64,000 nucleotides of DNA from assembly GCA_963722815.1 (NCBI GenBank), contig CAVROM010000004.1:62001-126000 (forward strand), given 5' to 3'. Source of the DNA: DASQFQ01 sp963722815 (lineage in GTDB: Bacteria > Actinomycetota > Thermoleophilia > Solirubrobacterales > Solirubrobacteraceae). The position numbers and the translations under genes were made by a program. Of the stretch, positions 16,989 to 25,771 are shown one piece after another. The notes beneath the pieces were generated by a model. The model was not told the origin of the DNA and searched no databases. It saw nothing but the letters and a program-made list of their open reading frames with translations. Each line of letters opens with the position of its first letter. The stretch's first letter is position 1.

Positions 16989-17953
16989 TGGGCGAGGTCC
17001 TGATCGCGGGGACGGCGTCCCTGCTCATGTGCATCTTCCTGTCCCCGAAGTTCATCGCGTTCCTGCGCGAGCGCGAGTTCGGCCAGCACATCCGCGAGGA
17101 CGGCCCGCAGGAGCACCATGCCAAGGCGGGCACGCCGACGATGGGCGGGATCATCATCTTCACTGCGATCGCGGTCCCGTTCCTGCTGCTGACCGAGTTC
17201 ACGCCGCGCGCGATCGGCGTGTTCGGCGTCGCGCTCGCGTGCGCGCTGCTGGGCTTCGCGGACGACTGGACCAAGATCATCCGGCGTCGCTCGCTGGGGC
17301 TGCGGGGGCGGACGAAGCTGGTCGCCACGATGGCGATCTCGATCGGCTTGTGGCTCGTGGCGACGCGCTGGGCGGACCTGCCGGACACGGTCGACCTGCG
17401 GGTCATCGACGCGCGCATCGACGTCGGCTACTTCTATCCCGTCTTCATCTACCTCGTGCTGGCGGGCACGACGTCGGCGGTCAACCTGACCGACGGCCTC
17501 GACGGCCTGGCGGCGGGGTGCGCGGCGATCGTCCTGCTCGCCTACATCGCGATCACCTTCACGACGCGCCAGTTCGACCTCGCGCTGGTGGCGGCGTGCC
17601 TGGTCGGCGGCTGCGTCGGCTTCCTCTGGTTCAACTCGTTCCCGGCCTCGATCTTCATGGGCGACACCGGGTCGCTCGGGCTGGGGGGCGCGATCGCGGG
17701 GCTCGCGGTGATGACCAAGACCGAGGTGCTGCTGATCATCCTCGGCGGCATCTTCGTGATCGAGGCGCTGTCGGTGCTGATCCAGGTGGCGAGCTTCCAG
17801 GCGTTCCGCAAGCGCGTGTTCCTGATGGCGCCGATCCACCACCACTTCGAGCTCCGCGCCTGGTCGGAGACGAAGATCATCTTGCGCTTCTGGATCGTCG
17901 CCGCGGTCTGCAGCGCGATCGGCTTCACGCTGTATCAGCAGTCGTTGACTTAG
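16988..17953 (+). CDS. mraY: MraY, phospho-MurNAc-pentapeptide translocase
   Basis: 321 residues, about 10 membrane helices. Catalytic features are intact: GFADDWTKI (the DD pair), NLTDGLDGLA, FMGDTGSLGLGG and MAPIHHHFEL. It transfers phospho-MurNAc-pentapeptide to undecaprenyl phosphate to make lipid I. Its ATG shares one base with the murF stop, and its end overlaps the convergent GGDEF/HD-GYP gene by 4 nt, leaving no room for a terminator. Confidence 0.97.
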   Translation: MGEVLIAGTASLLMCIFLSPKFIAFLREREFGQHIREDGPQEHHAKAGTPTMGGIIIFTAIAVPFLLLTEFTPRAIGVFGVALACALLGFADDWTKIIRRRSLGLRGRTKLVATMAISIGLWLVATRWADLPDTVDLRVIDARIDVGYFYPVFIYLVLAGTTSAVNLTDGLDGLAAGCAAIVLLAYIAITFTTRQFDLALVAACLVGGCVGFLWFNSFPASIFMGDTGSLGLGGAIAGLAVMTKTEVLLIILGGIFVIEALSVLIQVASFQAFRKRVFLMAPIHHHFELRAWSETKIILRFWIVAAVCSAIGFTLYQQSLT

Positions 17954-19947
17954 ACCGCGGCGACCGGGCTGAGCGTCGCCGAGTCGACTTCTGCGCACAG
18001 CGCTCGCACCACGACCGGGTCGAATTGCGTGCCGCTGCAGCGACGCAGCTCCCGCAGCGCGTCGGCGGTGGAGAGCGCGTGTCGGTAGGGCCGGGTGGTG
18101 ATCATCGCGTCCCACGCGTCGCAGGCGGAGACGATGCGAGCGCCGAGCGGGATCGTCTGGCCGACGAGGCCGTCGGGATAGCCGGTGCCGTCGAAGCGCT
18201 CATGGCTGGAGCGGACGAGCTTGGCGACGCTGTGCAGGGCGGGAGCGGCGCGCAGGATGCGCTCGCCGACCAGCGTGTGCTGGCGCACGAACTCCCACTC
18301 GCGCTCGTCGAGCGGGCCGGGCTTGGCGAGGATCGCGTCCGGCACCGCGGACTTGCCGACGTCGTGGAGCTCGGCGGCGCGGCGGACGTCGTCGAGCGCC
18401 TCGGCCTTGAGGCCGAGGCGAATGCCGACGCGCAGGGCGAGCTCGGCGACGTCGCCAACGTGGTCGCGCAGGTCGGGCTCGCGCTCGTGCAGGACCTGCA
18501 GCAGCGCGTCGCAGGTCTGCTCGGAGATCGCGTCGCGGCGGCGCTCGAACTTCTCCGAGTACAGGCGCCGGTCGGCGAGCGTCAGCGCGGCGGCGCGCTC
18601 GTCGGCCTCGCTCGGGAGCTTGGCGGCGCCGTGCGAGCAGCCGACGTCGAAGCCGTGGCCGCGGTCGGTGAGGGCGACGACGCAGCGGGCGAGCGTGCGC
18701 TCGCTCTCCTCGCCAGTGCCGTCGAGCAGGACGCAGAACTCGTCGCCGCCGAGGCGGTAGGCCTCGCCGGTGCCGGCGACGACCTCCTCGAGCTCGCGCG
18801 CCAGGCGTACGAGCAGCGAGTCGCCCGCCGGGTGGCCGAAGACGTCGTTGTAGTTCTTGAACCCATCGAGGTCGAACAGCGCGATCGTGCGCTCGCTGCC
18901 GCCGGCGAGGCCGTCCTCGAGGTCGCGCATCAGGCGGCGGCGGTTGCCGAGGCCGGTGAGGGCGTCGGTGAGCGCCTCGCGGGTCGACTCGGCCGCCAGA
19001 CGGGCGTTGTCGGAGAAGGTGAGGACCATGCGCAGGGTGGCGCCCAGCAGCGCGGCGGTGGCGAGGCCGACCGCGAGGTCGTTGAGGTCGGTGACCACGT
19101 TGCCGGTGACCAGCACCCCGAGGCCCGTGAGGGTGGAGAGCGCGGGCACGACCAGCGCGCGCGCGCCGGTGGTCTCGGCGACCCGGCGCTCGCCGTCGCT
19201 GACCCACGCGGCCCAGCCGAGCAGCAGGGTGGAGGCGGGCCACAGGGCGTCGATCAGCGAGCCGTCGACGTAGGAGCCGAGCGTCGCCTGGTACACGAAC
19301 AGGCCGTCGGCGATCGCGGTGGCGACGAAACCCGCGCCGATCACGGTCCACGAGCGGGCGGGCCGCCAGCCGGTGAGGCCGAAGACGCCGACCACCACCG
19401 CGAGCAGCAGGAGGTCGCCGATCGGGTAGGCGACGTCGGTCAGGAGCAGCGTGCCCGGCTCGGCGGAGGCGCCGATCAGCGGCTCGAACAGGAAGACGGC
19501 CGCGACGCAGGCGGCGCCGAGCGCGCCGAGCACGCCGTCGAGCCACAGGCGCGCGCTCGCCCCGCGCAGCCGCGAGCGCACCATCAGCACGATCGCGACG
19601 TAGCTGAGGGGATAGAACGACAGCTCCAGCCAGTCGCTGAGGCCGGGGCCGGTCGACTCGGCGGAGTCGGGGCTCAGCGTCCAGTAGATCTCGCCCGCCG
19701 ACCAGGCGAGCAGCGCGGCGGCGAGGAACGCCCAGCCGGCCCGCTCGCGGCGCACGAGCACCGCGCGCAGCAGGCACAGCACGGCGCTGGCGAGGATCAC
19801 GCCGTCGTAGACCCATGAGCCGAAGAAGCCGTCGAGCCGGTCGGCCGGCGAGCCGAGCACGCCCTGGGCGAGCAGGGCGGCGAGCGCGACGGCGGCAGCG
19901 ACGCGCAGCGCGCGGACCGCCGGCGGGATGGGAGTGCCCCTGCGCAT
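17950..19947 (-). CDS. membrane GGDEF/HD-GYP c-di-GMP turnover protein (1)
   Basis: 665 residues. About nine hydrophobic segments fill residues 15-310. A GGDEF domain follows (ALTDALTGLGNRRRL, FDLDGFKNYND, YRLGGDEFC with the active-site signature intact and no RxxD inhibitory site at the usual place). An HD-GYP domain ends the protein (AELHDVGKSAVPD, then FDGTGYPDGL). It may therefore both make and degrade cyclic di-GMP in response to a membrane signal. It begins 7 bp after the RTX-like gene on the same strand. A close relative of the same layout lies at 29610-31625. Confidence 0.92.
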   Translation of the reverse strand: MRRGTPIPPAVRALRVAAAVALAALLAQGVLGSPADRLDGFFGSWVYDGVILASAVLCLLRAVLVRRERAGWAFLAAALLAWSAGEIYWTLSPDSAESTGPGLSDWLELSFYPLSYVAIVLMVRSRLRGASARLWLDGVLGALGAACVAAVFLFEPLIGASAEPGTLLLTDVAYPIGDLLLLAVVVGVFGLTGWRPARSWTVIGAGFVATAIADGLFVYQATLGSYVDGSLIDALWPASTLLLGWAAWVSDGERRVAETTGARALVVPALSTLTGLGVLVTGNVVTDLNDLAVGLATAALLGATLRMVLTFSDNARLAAESTREALTDALTGLGNRRRLMRDLEDGLAGGSERTIALFDLDGFKNYNDVFGHPAGDSLLVRLARELEEVVAGTGEAYRLGGDEFCVLLDGTGEESERTLARCVVALTDRGHGFDVGCSHGAAKLPSEADERAAALTLADRRLYSEKFERRRDAISEQTCDALLQVLHEREPDLRDHVGDVAELALRVGIRLGLKAEALDDVRRAAELHDVGKSAVPDAILAKPGPLDEREWEFVRQHTLVGERILRAAPALHSVAKLVRSSHERFDGTGYPDGLVGQTIPLGARIVSACDAWDAMITTRPYRHALSTADALRELRRCSGTQFDPVVVRALCAEVDSATLSPVAAV

Positions 19948-19954
19948 CGGTGGG

Positions 19955-21487
19955 TTATGCGTTGGCGGGGTGCCGGCGCTTGGTGCGACGCGAGGCGTGC
20001 ACCTTCAGCGTCCCGATCTTCGTCGCCTTCTTGGAGCGCTTGGTGCGGCGTAGGTAGACGTGCACCTTCAGCGTGCCGGCGCGGTTGACGGCCCGACGGC
20101 CGATGCTCGAGATGCGCACGCGGATCTTGGCCTTCTTGCCCGCCTTGACGCTGTAGGCCTGGTCGCCGATCTTCTTGAAGCGCTTGGTGCGGCGCGAGCT
20201 GTGCGCGTTGGCCTTGTTGTGCTTCTTCGCGGCGGGCACGAGCGAGATGACGCCCGAGCAGCGGCCGGTGGGCGTCGCCGCCGGGCAGCTGACGCTGAGG
20301 CTCACGCGGCCGTGCTCCATCGCGACGGGCGCATCGGGGAGCTTGAAGGCGCCGAACAGGAAGTTGAACGGCAGCGTCAGCGGGCCGGCCGGCTTGGGCC
20401 CGGGAGCCGGCATCGGCGTGCCGCGCTCGCACTCGGAGACGCGGTCGTTGTCGTCGGCGTCGACCGAGTCGTTGTCCCCGCCGCCGAGGTCGGCGCCGCA
20501 GTTGAGCTGGTCGACGCTGCCGTCGCGGTCGCGCAGCGTGTCGTTGCCGGTGCCGCCGTGGATGTTGTCGGCGCCGCTGCCGCCGGTGAGGCGGTCGTTG
20601 CCCGCGCCGCCGTCGACGGCGTCGTTGCCGACACCGCCGTCGAGCGCGTCGTCGCCGCTGCTGCCGGCCAGTGAGTCGTTGCCGTCGCCGCCGGCGATGG
20701 TGTCGTTGCCGGGGCCGCCGTCGAGCGTGTCGTCGCCGCTGCTGCCGGCCAGCGAGTCGTTGCCGTCGCCGCCGGTGATGGCGTCGTTGCCGGGGCCGCC
20801 GTCGAGCTGATTGGCATCCGCGCTGCCCACGATGCGGTCGTTGCCGGCGCCGCCGGTCACGCGCTCGACGTCGGAAGTGACGGTGTCGTGCTCGCCCGCC
20901 TCGCCCTCGCGGTCGGTCGTCGTGGTCGTGAGGTCGACGGTGACGGGCGCGGTGCGGCCGGCGTAGGTCACGCGGTCAAGGCCGGCCTCGCCGCTGAGGA
21001 GGTCGGCGCCGCCGCGGCCCTCAAGCACGTCGTCGCCGTCGCCGCCGAGCAGCGACTCGTCGCCGTCGCCGCCGGTGAGGATGTCGTTGCCGGTGTCGCC
21101 GGAGAGGACGCCGGGCTTGTTCACGGTGACGGTGGCGGAGTCGTCGCCGTCACCGAGCGAGAGGTTGAGCGCGGGGACGAGTCCGGCGTCGCACTGCGCC
21201 TCGTGTGCAGAGATGCTGACGCAGGTGGCGTCGAGCGGGGCGATGGTCGCGCCGGGGTCGACGAACGAGACGGTGCCGCCGGGGCCGGGCTGGACGACGA
21301 GCCGGTTGGCCTCGCCGGGGCCCGCGACGTAGCTGACGGAGTCGACGCTGTCGATCGTCGCGGGGCCGATCGTCGCCGCGTGGGTCGCGGCGGGGGAGGC
21401 GAGGGCGCCGAGCAGGCCGAGGGAGAGGGCGAGGGCGAGACGACCCTTGGCGGGACGAGCAGGGTGCATGGTCCGAGTCCGTGACAT
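19955..21487 (-). CDS. secreted RTX-type calcium-binding repeat protein
   Basis: 510 residues. A Sec signal peptide ends near ASPAATHA. The middle has at least a dozen RTX nonapeptides of the GGxGxDxLx type, such as GGDGNDSLAG and GGPGNDTIAG, which fold into a calcium-loaded beta-roll. The last ~110 residues are very basic (RRTKRFKK, LRRTKRSKK, RRTKRRHPANA), which is unusual for RTX proteins and may bind an anionic surface or nucleic acid. The start is ATG 21487 or ATG 21469; both give a good signal peptide. It is probably co-transcribed with the GGDEF/HD-GYP gene. Confidence 0.82.
   Translation of the reverse strand: MSRTRTMHPARPAKGRLALALSLGLLGALASPAATHAATIGPATIDSVDSVSYVAGPGEANRLVVQPGPGGTVSFVDPGATIAPLDATCVSISAHEAQCDAGLVPALNLSLGDGDDSATVTVNKPGVLSGDTGNDILTGGDGDESLLGGDGDDVLEGRGGADLLSGEAGLDRVTYAGRTAPVTVDLTTTTTDREGEAGEHDTVTSDVERVTGGAGNDRIVGSADANQLDGGPGNDAITGGDGNDSLAGSSGDDTLDGGPGNDTIAGGDGNDSLAGSSGDDALDGGVGNDAVDGGAGNDRLTGGSGADNIHGGTGNDTLRDRDGSVDQLNCGADLGGGDNDSVDADDNDRVSECERGTPMPAPGPKPAGPLTLPFNFLFGAFKLPDAPVAMEHGRVSLSVSCPAATPTGRCSGVISLVPAAKKHNKANAHSSRRTKRFKKIGDQAYSVKAGKKAKIRVRISSIGRRAVNRAGTLKVHVYLRRTKRSKKATKIGTLKVHASRRTKRRHPANA
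20639..20800. repeat. 81-bp tandem duplication within the RTX gene
   Basis: Two adjacent 81-bp units (20639-20719 and 20720-20800) differ at only a few positions. Each encodes 27 residues, i.e. three RTX nonapeptides (GGPGND.I.GGDGNDSLAG and SSGDD.LD). The multiple-of-nine length keeps the calcium-binding register, so the array can grow or shrink without breaking the fold. Confidence 0.85.
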
Positions 21488-21699
21488 GGGGGGTGGCGGC
21501 GCTGGATTCCCTTCGTCCCGGCTTCCGGCCGGGTGCGACGACTGCCCCAAGGATCGGCCGGTCTTGAGCTGCGCTTGAAGGTTGCTGGACGCGTGTCGCA
21601 TTCGCACCGGATCTGCAACGAATCACGCCTCACGGGGGCGAATCCTGCCGCGCGCCCACCTCCCGCCCTGCGCGAACCCCCAGCCAAGAGGAGACCCCC

Positions 21700-22014
21700 A
21701 TGGACCCCGACCGCCTCGACGAGATCGTGGCCGCCATCCCGAGCGGGCAGTGGATGAGCTACGGCGACGTCGCACGCGCCGCCGGCGGCACCGACCGCCA
21801 CGCCCGCGCGCTCAACCAGCGCTTCATCCGCGACGAGACGCCCGGCGCCCACCGCGTGCTCAAGAGCAACGGCACGATCGGCGGCACCGCGCTCGGCGAC
21901 CCGGCCGGGGTCCGCCGCCGCCTCGAGGAGGAGGGCCTCGAGTTCGAGGGCGGCCGGGCCGACCCGGCCGCCCGCCTCCGCCCGGAGCCGAGCGAGGCCG
22001 CGGCGGCCGCCTGA
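21700..22014 (+). CDS. alkyltransferase-like (ATL/MGMT family) protein
   Basis: 104 residues. The MGMT DNA-binding domain is recognisable: GQWMSYGDVARAAG, the arginine-finger region RHARALNQRF and PGAHRVLKSNGTIGG. The acceptor motif PCHR of true methyltransferases is replaced by GAHR, so the alkyl-accepting cysteine is missing. Such ATL proteins bind O6-alkylguanine and flag it for nucleotide excision repair. The small size and lack of an N-terminal domain fit. AAGAGGAG just upstream is a good ribosome site. Confidence 0.87.
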   Translation: MDPDRLDEIVAAIPSGQWMSYGDVARAAGGTDRHARALNQRFIRDETPGAHRVLKSNGTIGGTALGDPAGVRRRLEEEGLEFEGGRADPAARLRPEPSEAAAAA

Positions 22015-22036
22015 GGACCACTGGACGATCCCGCCC

Positions 22037-22097
22037 GGAGGGCCGGCCCTTTGCGGGCCGGTTCCTTGCGGGCCGGTTCCCTCCGGGCCGGTTCCCT
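22037..22097. repeat. four 15-16 bp direct repeats upstream of murD
   Basis: Units at 22037-22052, 22053-22067, 22068-22082 and 22083-22097 share the core GGGCCGG followed by TTCC or CCC. They occupy most of the 121-bp gap between the ATL gene and murD. The array could form alternative hairpins in RNA or serve as a protein-binding array. No known family is recognised. Confidence 0.75.
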
Positions 22098-22135
22098 TCG
22101 GGGATGCCGCCTGATCGCCCGACACAATCACCCGC

Positions 22136-23458
22136 GTGCTCCCGCGCCCGCCGTTGCCCCCTGGGCCGTACCTCGTCGTGGGCCTGGCCCGCTCCGGGGT
22201 CGCGGTCGGGCGGGCGCTGCGGTCGCTCGGGGCGGAGGTGGTCGGGGTCGACTCGGGGGACGTGCCCGAGGGGCGCCGCCGGGAGCTCGAGGCGGCCGGC
22301 GTCGCCGTCCACTCCGGCACGCCGGGCGTCAAGCTGCTCGCCGGCGTCGAGACACTGATCAAGAGCCCGGGTGTGCCGAAGGAGGCGCCGGTGGTCGTCG
22401 CCGCACGCGAGGCGGGGATCGCCGTGCTCGGGGAGCTCGAGCTCGGCTGGCGGCTGGTGCCCAACGAGACGATCGCGGTGACCGGCTCGAACGGGAAGAC
22501 CACGACGGTCGAGCTGATCGGCCACCTCCACCGCACCGCGGATCTGCCCGCGGTGGTGGTCGGGAACGTCGGGACGGCGCTCACCTCGCTCGTCGGCTCC
22601 GGCCTGCCCGAGGCGACCGTCGTGGTCTGCGAGGCGTCGTCGTTCCAGCTCGAGGACACGCTGCGCCTCGCCCCCGACGCCGGCGTCCTGCTCAACCTCG
22701 CCGAGGACCACCTCGATCGCCACGGCACTTTCGACGCCTACAAGGCCGCCAAGCTCGAGGTCTTCGCCCGCCAGCCGGTGGGCACCGTCGCGGTCGCCAA
22801 CGAGCTGCTGGCGGCCGACGTCGGCGGTGAGGGGGAGCGGGTGCTGTTCGGCCGCGGCGCGGACGCCAGGCTGTGCGACGCGGACGGCGCGCTGTGGTGG
22901 GACGGCGAGCGCCTGATCGCCCACGACGAGATCCGGCTCCGCGGCGCCCACAACCGCGAGAACGCGATGGCCGCCGCCGCGGTCACGCTCGCCCGCGAGA
23001 TGCCGCTCGACGCGGTCCGCGAGGGCCTCGCCACGTTCGGCGGCGTCGACCACCGGCTCGAGGAGGTCGCCACCCACGACGGCGTCCTCTACGTCAACGA
23101 CTCCAAGGCGACCAACGTCGCCTCGGCGATCGCCGGCATCGAGGCCTTCGAGGGCGGCCTGCACGTGATCCTCGGCGGCAGCGGCAAGAACGCCGACTAC
23201 TCGCCGCTCGCCGCGCCCGTCGAGCAGCGGGCGCGCGCCGTGTACCTGATCGGCGAGACCGCGGACGAGATCGGGGCGGCGCTGGAAGCGACCGGCGTGC
23301 CGCTCAACCGGTGCCGCGACCTCGAGCGGGCGGTGGGCGCCGCACGGGCGGCGGCACGGCCCGGCGACACCGTCCTCCTCTCGCCCGCCTGCGCCTCCTT
23401 CGACCAGTACGCCAACTACGAGGAGCGCGGAGCCCACTTCCGCGCGCTCGTGAGCTAG
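22136..23458 (+). CDS. murD: MurD, UDP-MurNAc-L-Ala:D-Glu ligase
   Basis: 440 residues from a GTG start. It has an N-terminal Rossmann domain (GLARSGVAVGRALRSLG), the ATP loop VTGSNGKTTT, NLAEDHLDRHGTFDAY, the C-terminal NDSKATNVASA block, and SPACASFDQYANYEERG near the end. The enzyme adds D-glutamate to UDP-MurNAc-L-Ala in the cytoplasm. It restarts the dcw cluster after the GGDEF/RTX/ATL insert and is followed 18 bp later by ftsW. Confidence 0.96.
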   Translation: MLPRPPLPPGPYLVVGLARSGVAVGRALRSLGAEVVGVDSGDVPEGRRRELEAAGVAVHSGTPGVKLLAGVETLIKSPGVPKEAPVVVAAREAGIAVLGELELGWRLVPNETIAVTGSNGKTTTVELIGHLHRTADLPAVVVGNVGTALTSLVGSGLPEATVVVCEASSFQLEDTLRLAPDAGVLLNLAEDHLDRHGTFDAYKAAKLEVFARQPVGTVAVANELLAADVGGEGERVLFGRGADARLCDADGALWWDGERLIAHDEIRLRGAHNRENAMAAAAVTLAREMPLDAVREGLATFGGVDHRLEEVATHDGVLYVNDSKATNVASAIAGIEAFEGGLHVILGGSGKNADYSPLAAPVEQRARAVYLIGETADEIGAALEATGVPLNRCRDLERAVGAARAAARPGDTVLLSPACASFDQYANYEERGAHFRALVS

Positions 23459-23476
23459 GCAGGGGGCGTCCCGGGG

Positions 23477-24733
23477 GTGTCGAAACCAGCTCCGATGCAG
23501 AGACGCCAGCAGCCGCAGCCCTTGGAGCACCGGCTGCTGCTCACCGCCACCCTCTGCCTCCTCGCCGGCGGGGCTGTGATGGTCTATTCGGCGTCGAGCG
23601 CGCGCACGCTCCTGCAGGGCGACGGCGACGGCACCGCCTACCTCGTCAAGTACCTGATCTACGGGGCCATCGGGCTCGTGGCGATGAACGTGATCGCCCG
23701 TCAGGGGCTCGAGAGCATCCGCCGCTACACGCCCGCGCTCCTGCTCATCAGCTTCGTCCTGCTGGTGCTCGTGCTCGTCCCCGGCTTCGGCGTGAAGATC
23801 AACGGCGCGCGCCGCTGGCTCGGCGCCGGCCCGCTGCAGTTCCAGCCCGCCGAGCTGATGAAGCTCGCGCTGGTGCTGCACGCGGCGTCGATCATCTCCG
23901 CTCGCCCCAAGCTCGCGCACAACATCAGGACCGCCGCGGGCCCGATCATCGGCGTCGGCGCCGCCGCCGTGCTGCTCGTCGCCGCACAGCCCGACCTCGG
24001 TACCGCGCTCGTCATCTGCTTCACGCTCGCGGCGATGCTCGTCGCGGCGGGGTTGCCGCTCAGGCAGCTCGGGCTGATCGCCGGCATCGGTGCCTTCCTC
24101 GTGCTCGTGTTCGCGATCCTCGAGCCCTACCGGCGCGCCCGCCTCACCGCGTTCATGAACCCGTGGGCGGACGCCGGCGGCAACGGCTTCCAGTCCGTGC
24201 AGGGCCAGATCGCGCTCGGCTCCGGCGGCTTCTTCGGCCTCGGCCCCGGTCAGTCGGTGCAGAAGATCTTCTACCTCCCCGAGGCCCACACCGACTTCAT
24301 CCTCGCGGTGATCGGCGAGGAGCTCGGGGTGGCGGGAATCTGCGTTCTGCTCTCCCTCTACGGCATGATCGGGTACGCGGGGCTGCGGACCGCCAAGGCG
24401 GCGAAGGGCGTGTACGCCAAGCTGGTCGCCGCCGGTCTCACAAGCCTGATCCTGTGCCAAGCGCTGCTCAACGTCTACACCGTCCTCGGCCTCGCGCCCC
24501 TTACGGGCGTGCCGCTGCCGTTCATCTCCTCGGGCTCGAGCTCGCTGATCGTGCTGCTGTGCTCGATGGGGCTGCTGCTCAACGTCGCCCAGGGCGGGCA
24601 CGCGACGCTGCGCTCGGTGAGGTCGCGTGACGACGGCGACCGGAGCAAGGCAGCCAAGGATCGTGATCGCCGCCGGCGGGACGGCGGGGCACGTCGTCCC
24701 GGCGCTGGCAATCGCCGACGCGCTGCGGGCTGA
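23477..24733 (+). CDS. ftsW: FtsW, SEDS-family septal peptidoglycan polymerase
   Basis: 418 residues from a GTG start. About ten membrane helices with SEDS landmarks: GARRWLGAGPLQFQPAELMK, AQPDLGTALVI, YLPEAHTDFILAVIGEELG and GVPLPFISSGSSSL. FtsW polymerises lipid II at the septum with FtsI. The last ~36 residues form a highly charged Arg/Asp tail that coincides with the 107-nt overlap with the start of murG, so the tail may be a by-product of the overlap or a cytoplasmic interaction region. Confidence 0.95.
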   Translation: MSKPAPMQRRQQPQPLEHRLLLTATLCLLAGGAVMVYSASSARTLLQGDGDGTAYLVKYLIYGAIGLVAMNVIARQGLESIRRYTPALLLISFVLLVLVLVPGFGVKINGARRWLGAGPLQFQPAELMKLALVLHAASIISARPKLAHNIRTAAGPIIGVGAAAVLLVAAQPDLGTALVICFTLAAMLVAAGLPLRQLGLIAGIGAFLVLVFAILEPYRRARLTAFMNPWADAGGNGFQSVQGQIALGSGGFFGLGPGQSVQKIFYLPEAHTDFILAVIGEELGVAGICVLLSLYGMIGYAGLRTAKAAKGVYAKLVAAGLTSLILCQALLNVYTVLGLAPLTGVPLPFISSGSSSLIVLLCSMGLLLNVAQGGHATLRSVRSRDDGDRSKAAKDRDRRRRDGGARRPGAGNRRRAAG

Positions 24734-25688
24734 GGGCGCCGAGGTCGTCTTCGCGGGGGGAGAGCGCGCCGAGGCGAAGCTCGTGCCCGCCGCCGGCTAC
24801 GAGCTCCAGACGCTCCGCGTCGAGGGCATCTCGCGCTCCAACCCGCTGAAGGCGGCGCGCGCGGTGTTCCGGGCAGGAGCGGCGATTGCCGCGGCGCGCC
24901 GGATCGTCGACGGCGCCGACGCCGTCCTGGGCGGCGGCGGCTACGTCGCCGGTCCGGTCGGCTTCGCCGCGCTCACCAGGCGCATCCCGGTGGTGCTGAC
25001 CGAGGCCGACTCCCACCTCGGCCTCACCAACCGCCTGCTCGCTCCCCGCGCCCGCCGCGTCTGCCTCGCGTTTCCGATCCCCGGGCGCGACGGCGACCGC
25101 TACCTCGTCACCGGCCGCCCGGTCCCGCCGACGGTTGGCGACCGCGCCGCCGCCCGCGCCGAGTTCGGCATCCCGCCGGAGGCGACGTGCGTGCTGATCT
25201 TCGGCGGCTCGCTCGGCGCGCGCTCGATCAACCTCGCGGCCGTCGAGGCGTTCGCCGACGCCGGCTTCCACGTCCTGCACGTGCCCGGCGTGCGCGACTT
25301 CGCCGAGCTGCGGGCGCCCGGCGAGCACTACCACCTGCGCGAATACGTGTCGCCGTTCGGGCAGGCGCTGGTCGCCGCCGACCTCGCGGTCGCCCGCGCC
25401 GGCGGCTCGGTGTTCGAGCTCGCCCAGTACGGCCTGCCGGCGATCCTGATCCCGTATCCGCACGCGTCCGCCGACCACCAGACCGCCAACGCGCGCTGGA
25501 TGGCGGAGGCCGGTGCGGCGACGATCCTCCCGGACGCGGAGCTCACGCCCGCGCGGCTCCGTAGCGAGGTCGACGCCCTGCTCGGCGACCCCGCGCGGCT
25601 GGCTGGAATGGCCGCCGCGTCGCGCCGCCTGGCGCGCCCGGACGCCGCCGCGGTGGTCGCCGGAGAGGTGCTCGCCGCCGCCGCTTGA
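24627..25688 (+). CDS. murG: MurG, lipid II synthase
   Basis: 353 residues from GTG 24627; a second in-frame GTG at 24663 would remove 12 residues. GT28 motifs are intact: IAAGGTAGHVVPALAIAD, GGGGYVAGPVGFAA, FGGSLGARSIN, RAGGSVFELAQYGLPAILIPYP and ASADHQTANA. It adds GlcNAc to lipid I on the inner face of the membrane. Either start lies within ftsW, giving an unusually long overlap of 71-107 nt. Confidence 0.95.
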   Translation: MTTATGARQPRIVIAAGGTAGHVVPALAIADALRAEGAEVVFAGGERAEAKLVPAAGYELQTLRVEGISRSNPLKAARAVFRAGAAIAAARRIVDGADAVLGGGGYVAGPVGFAALTRRIPVVLTEADSHLGLTNRLLAPRARRVCLAFPIPGRDGDRYLVTGRPVPPTVGDRAAARAEFGIPPEATCVLIFGGSLGARSINLAAVEAFADAGFHVLHVPGVRDFAELRAPGEHYHLREYVSPFGQALVAADLAVARAGGSVFELAQYGLPAILIPYPHASADHQTANARWMAEAGAATILPDAELTPARLRSEVDALLGDPARLAGMAAASRRLARPDAAAVVAGEVLAAAA

Positions 25689-25771
25689 CCGCGCTGGGCC
25701 GCATTGGACCGGAAGCCGATCCGCTCGGCCCTCCGCTAAAGGAATCCCGTTTATCAGCCGTTGATGGAGGC

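Noticed and set aside
17029..19818. Very long plus-strand open frame opposite the GGDEF/HD-GYP gene
   Set aside because: Composition is typical of antisense reading of GC-rich genes and no family pattern is seen; the minus-strand gene has clear GGDEF and HD-GYP motifs.
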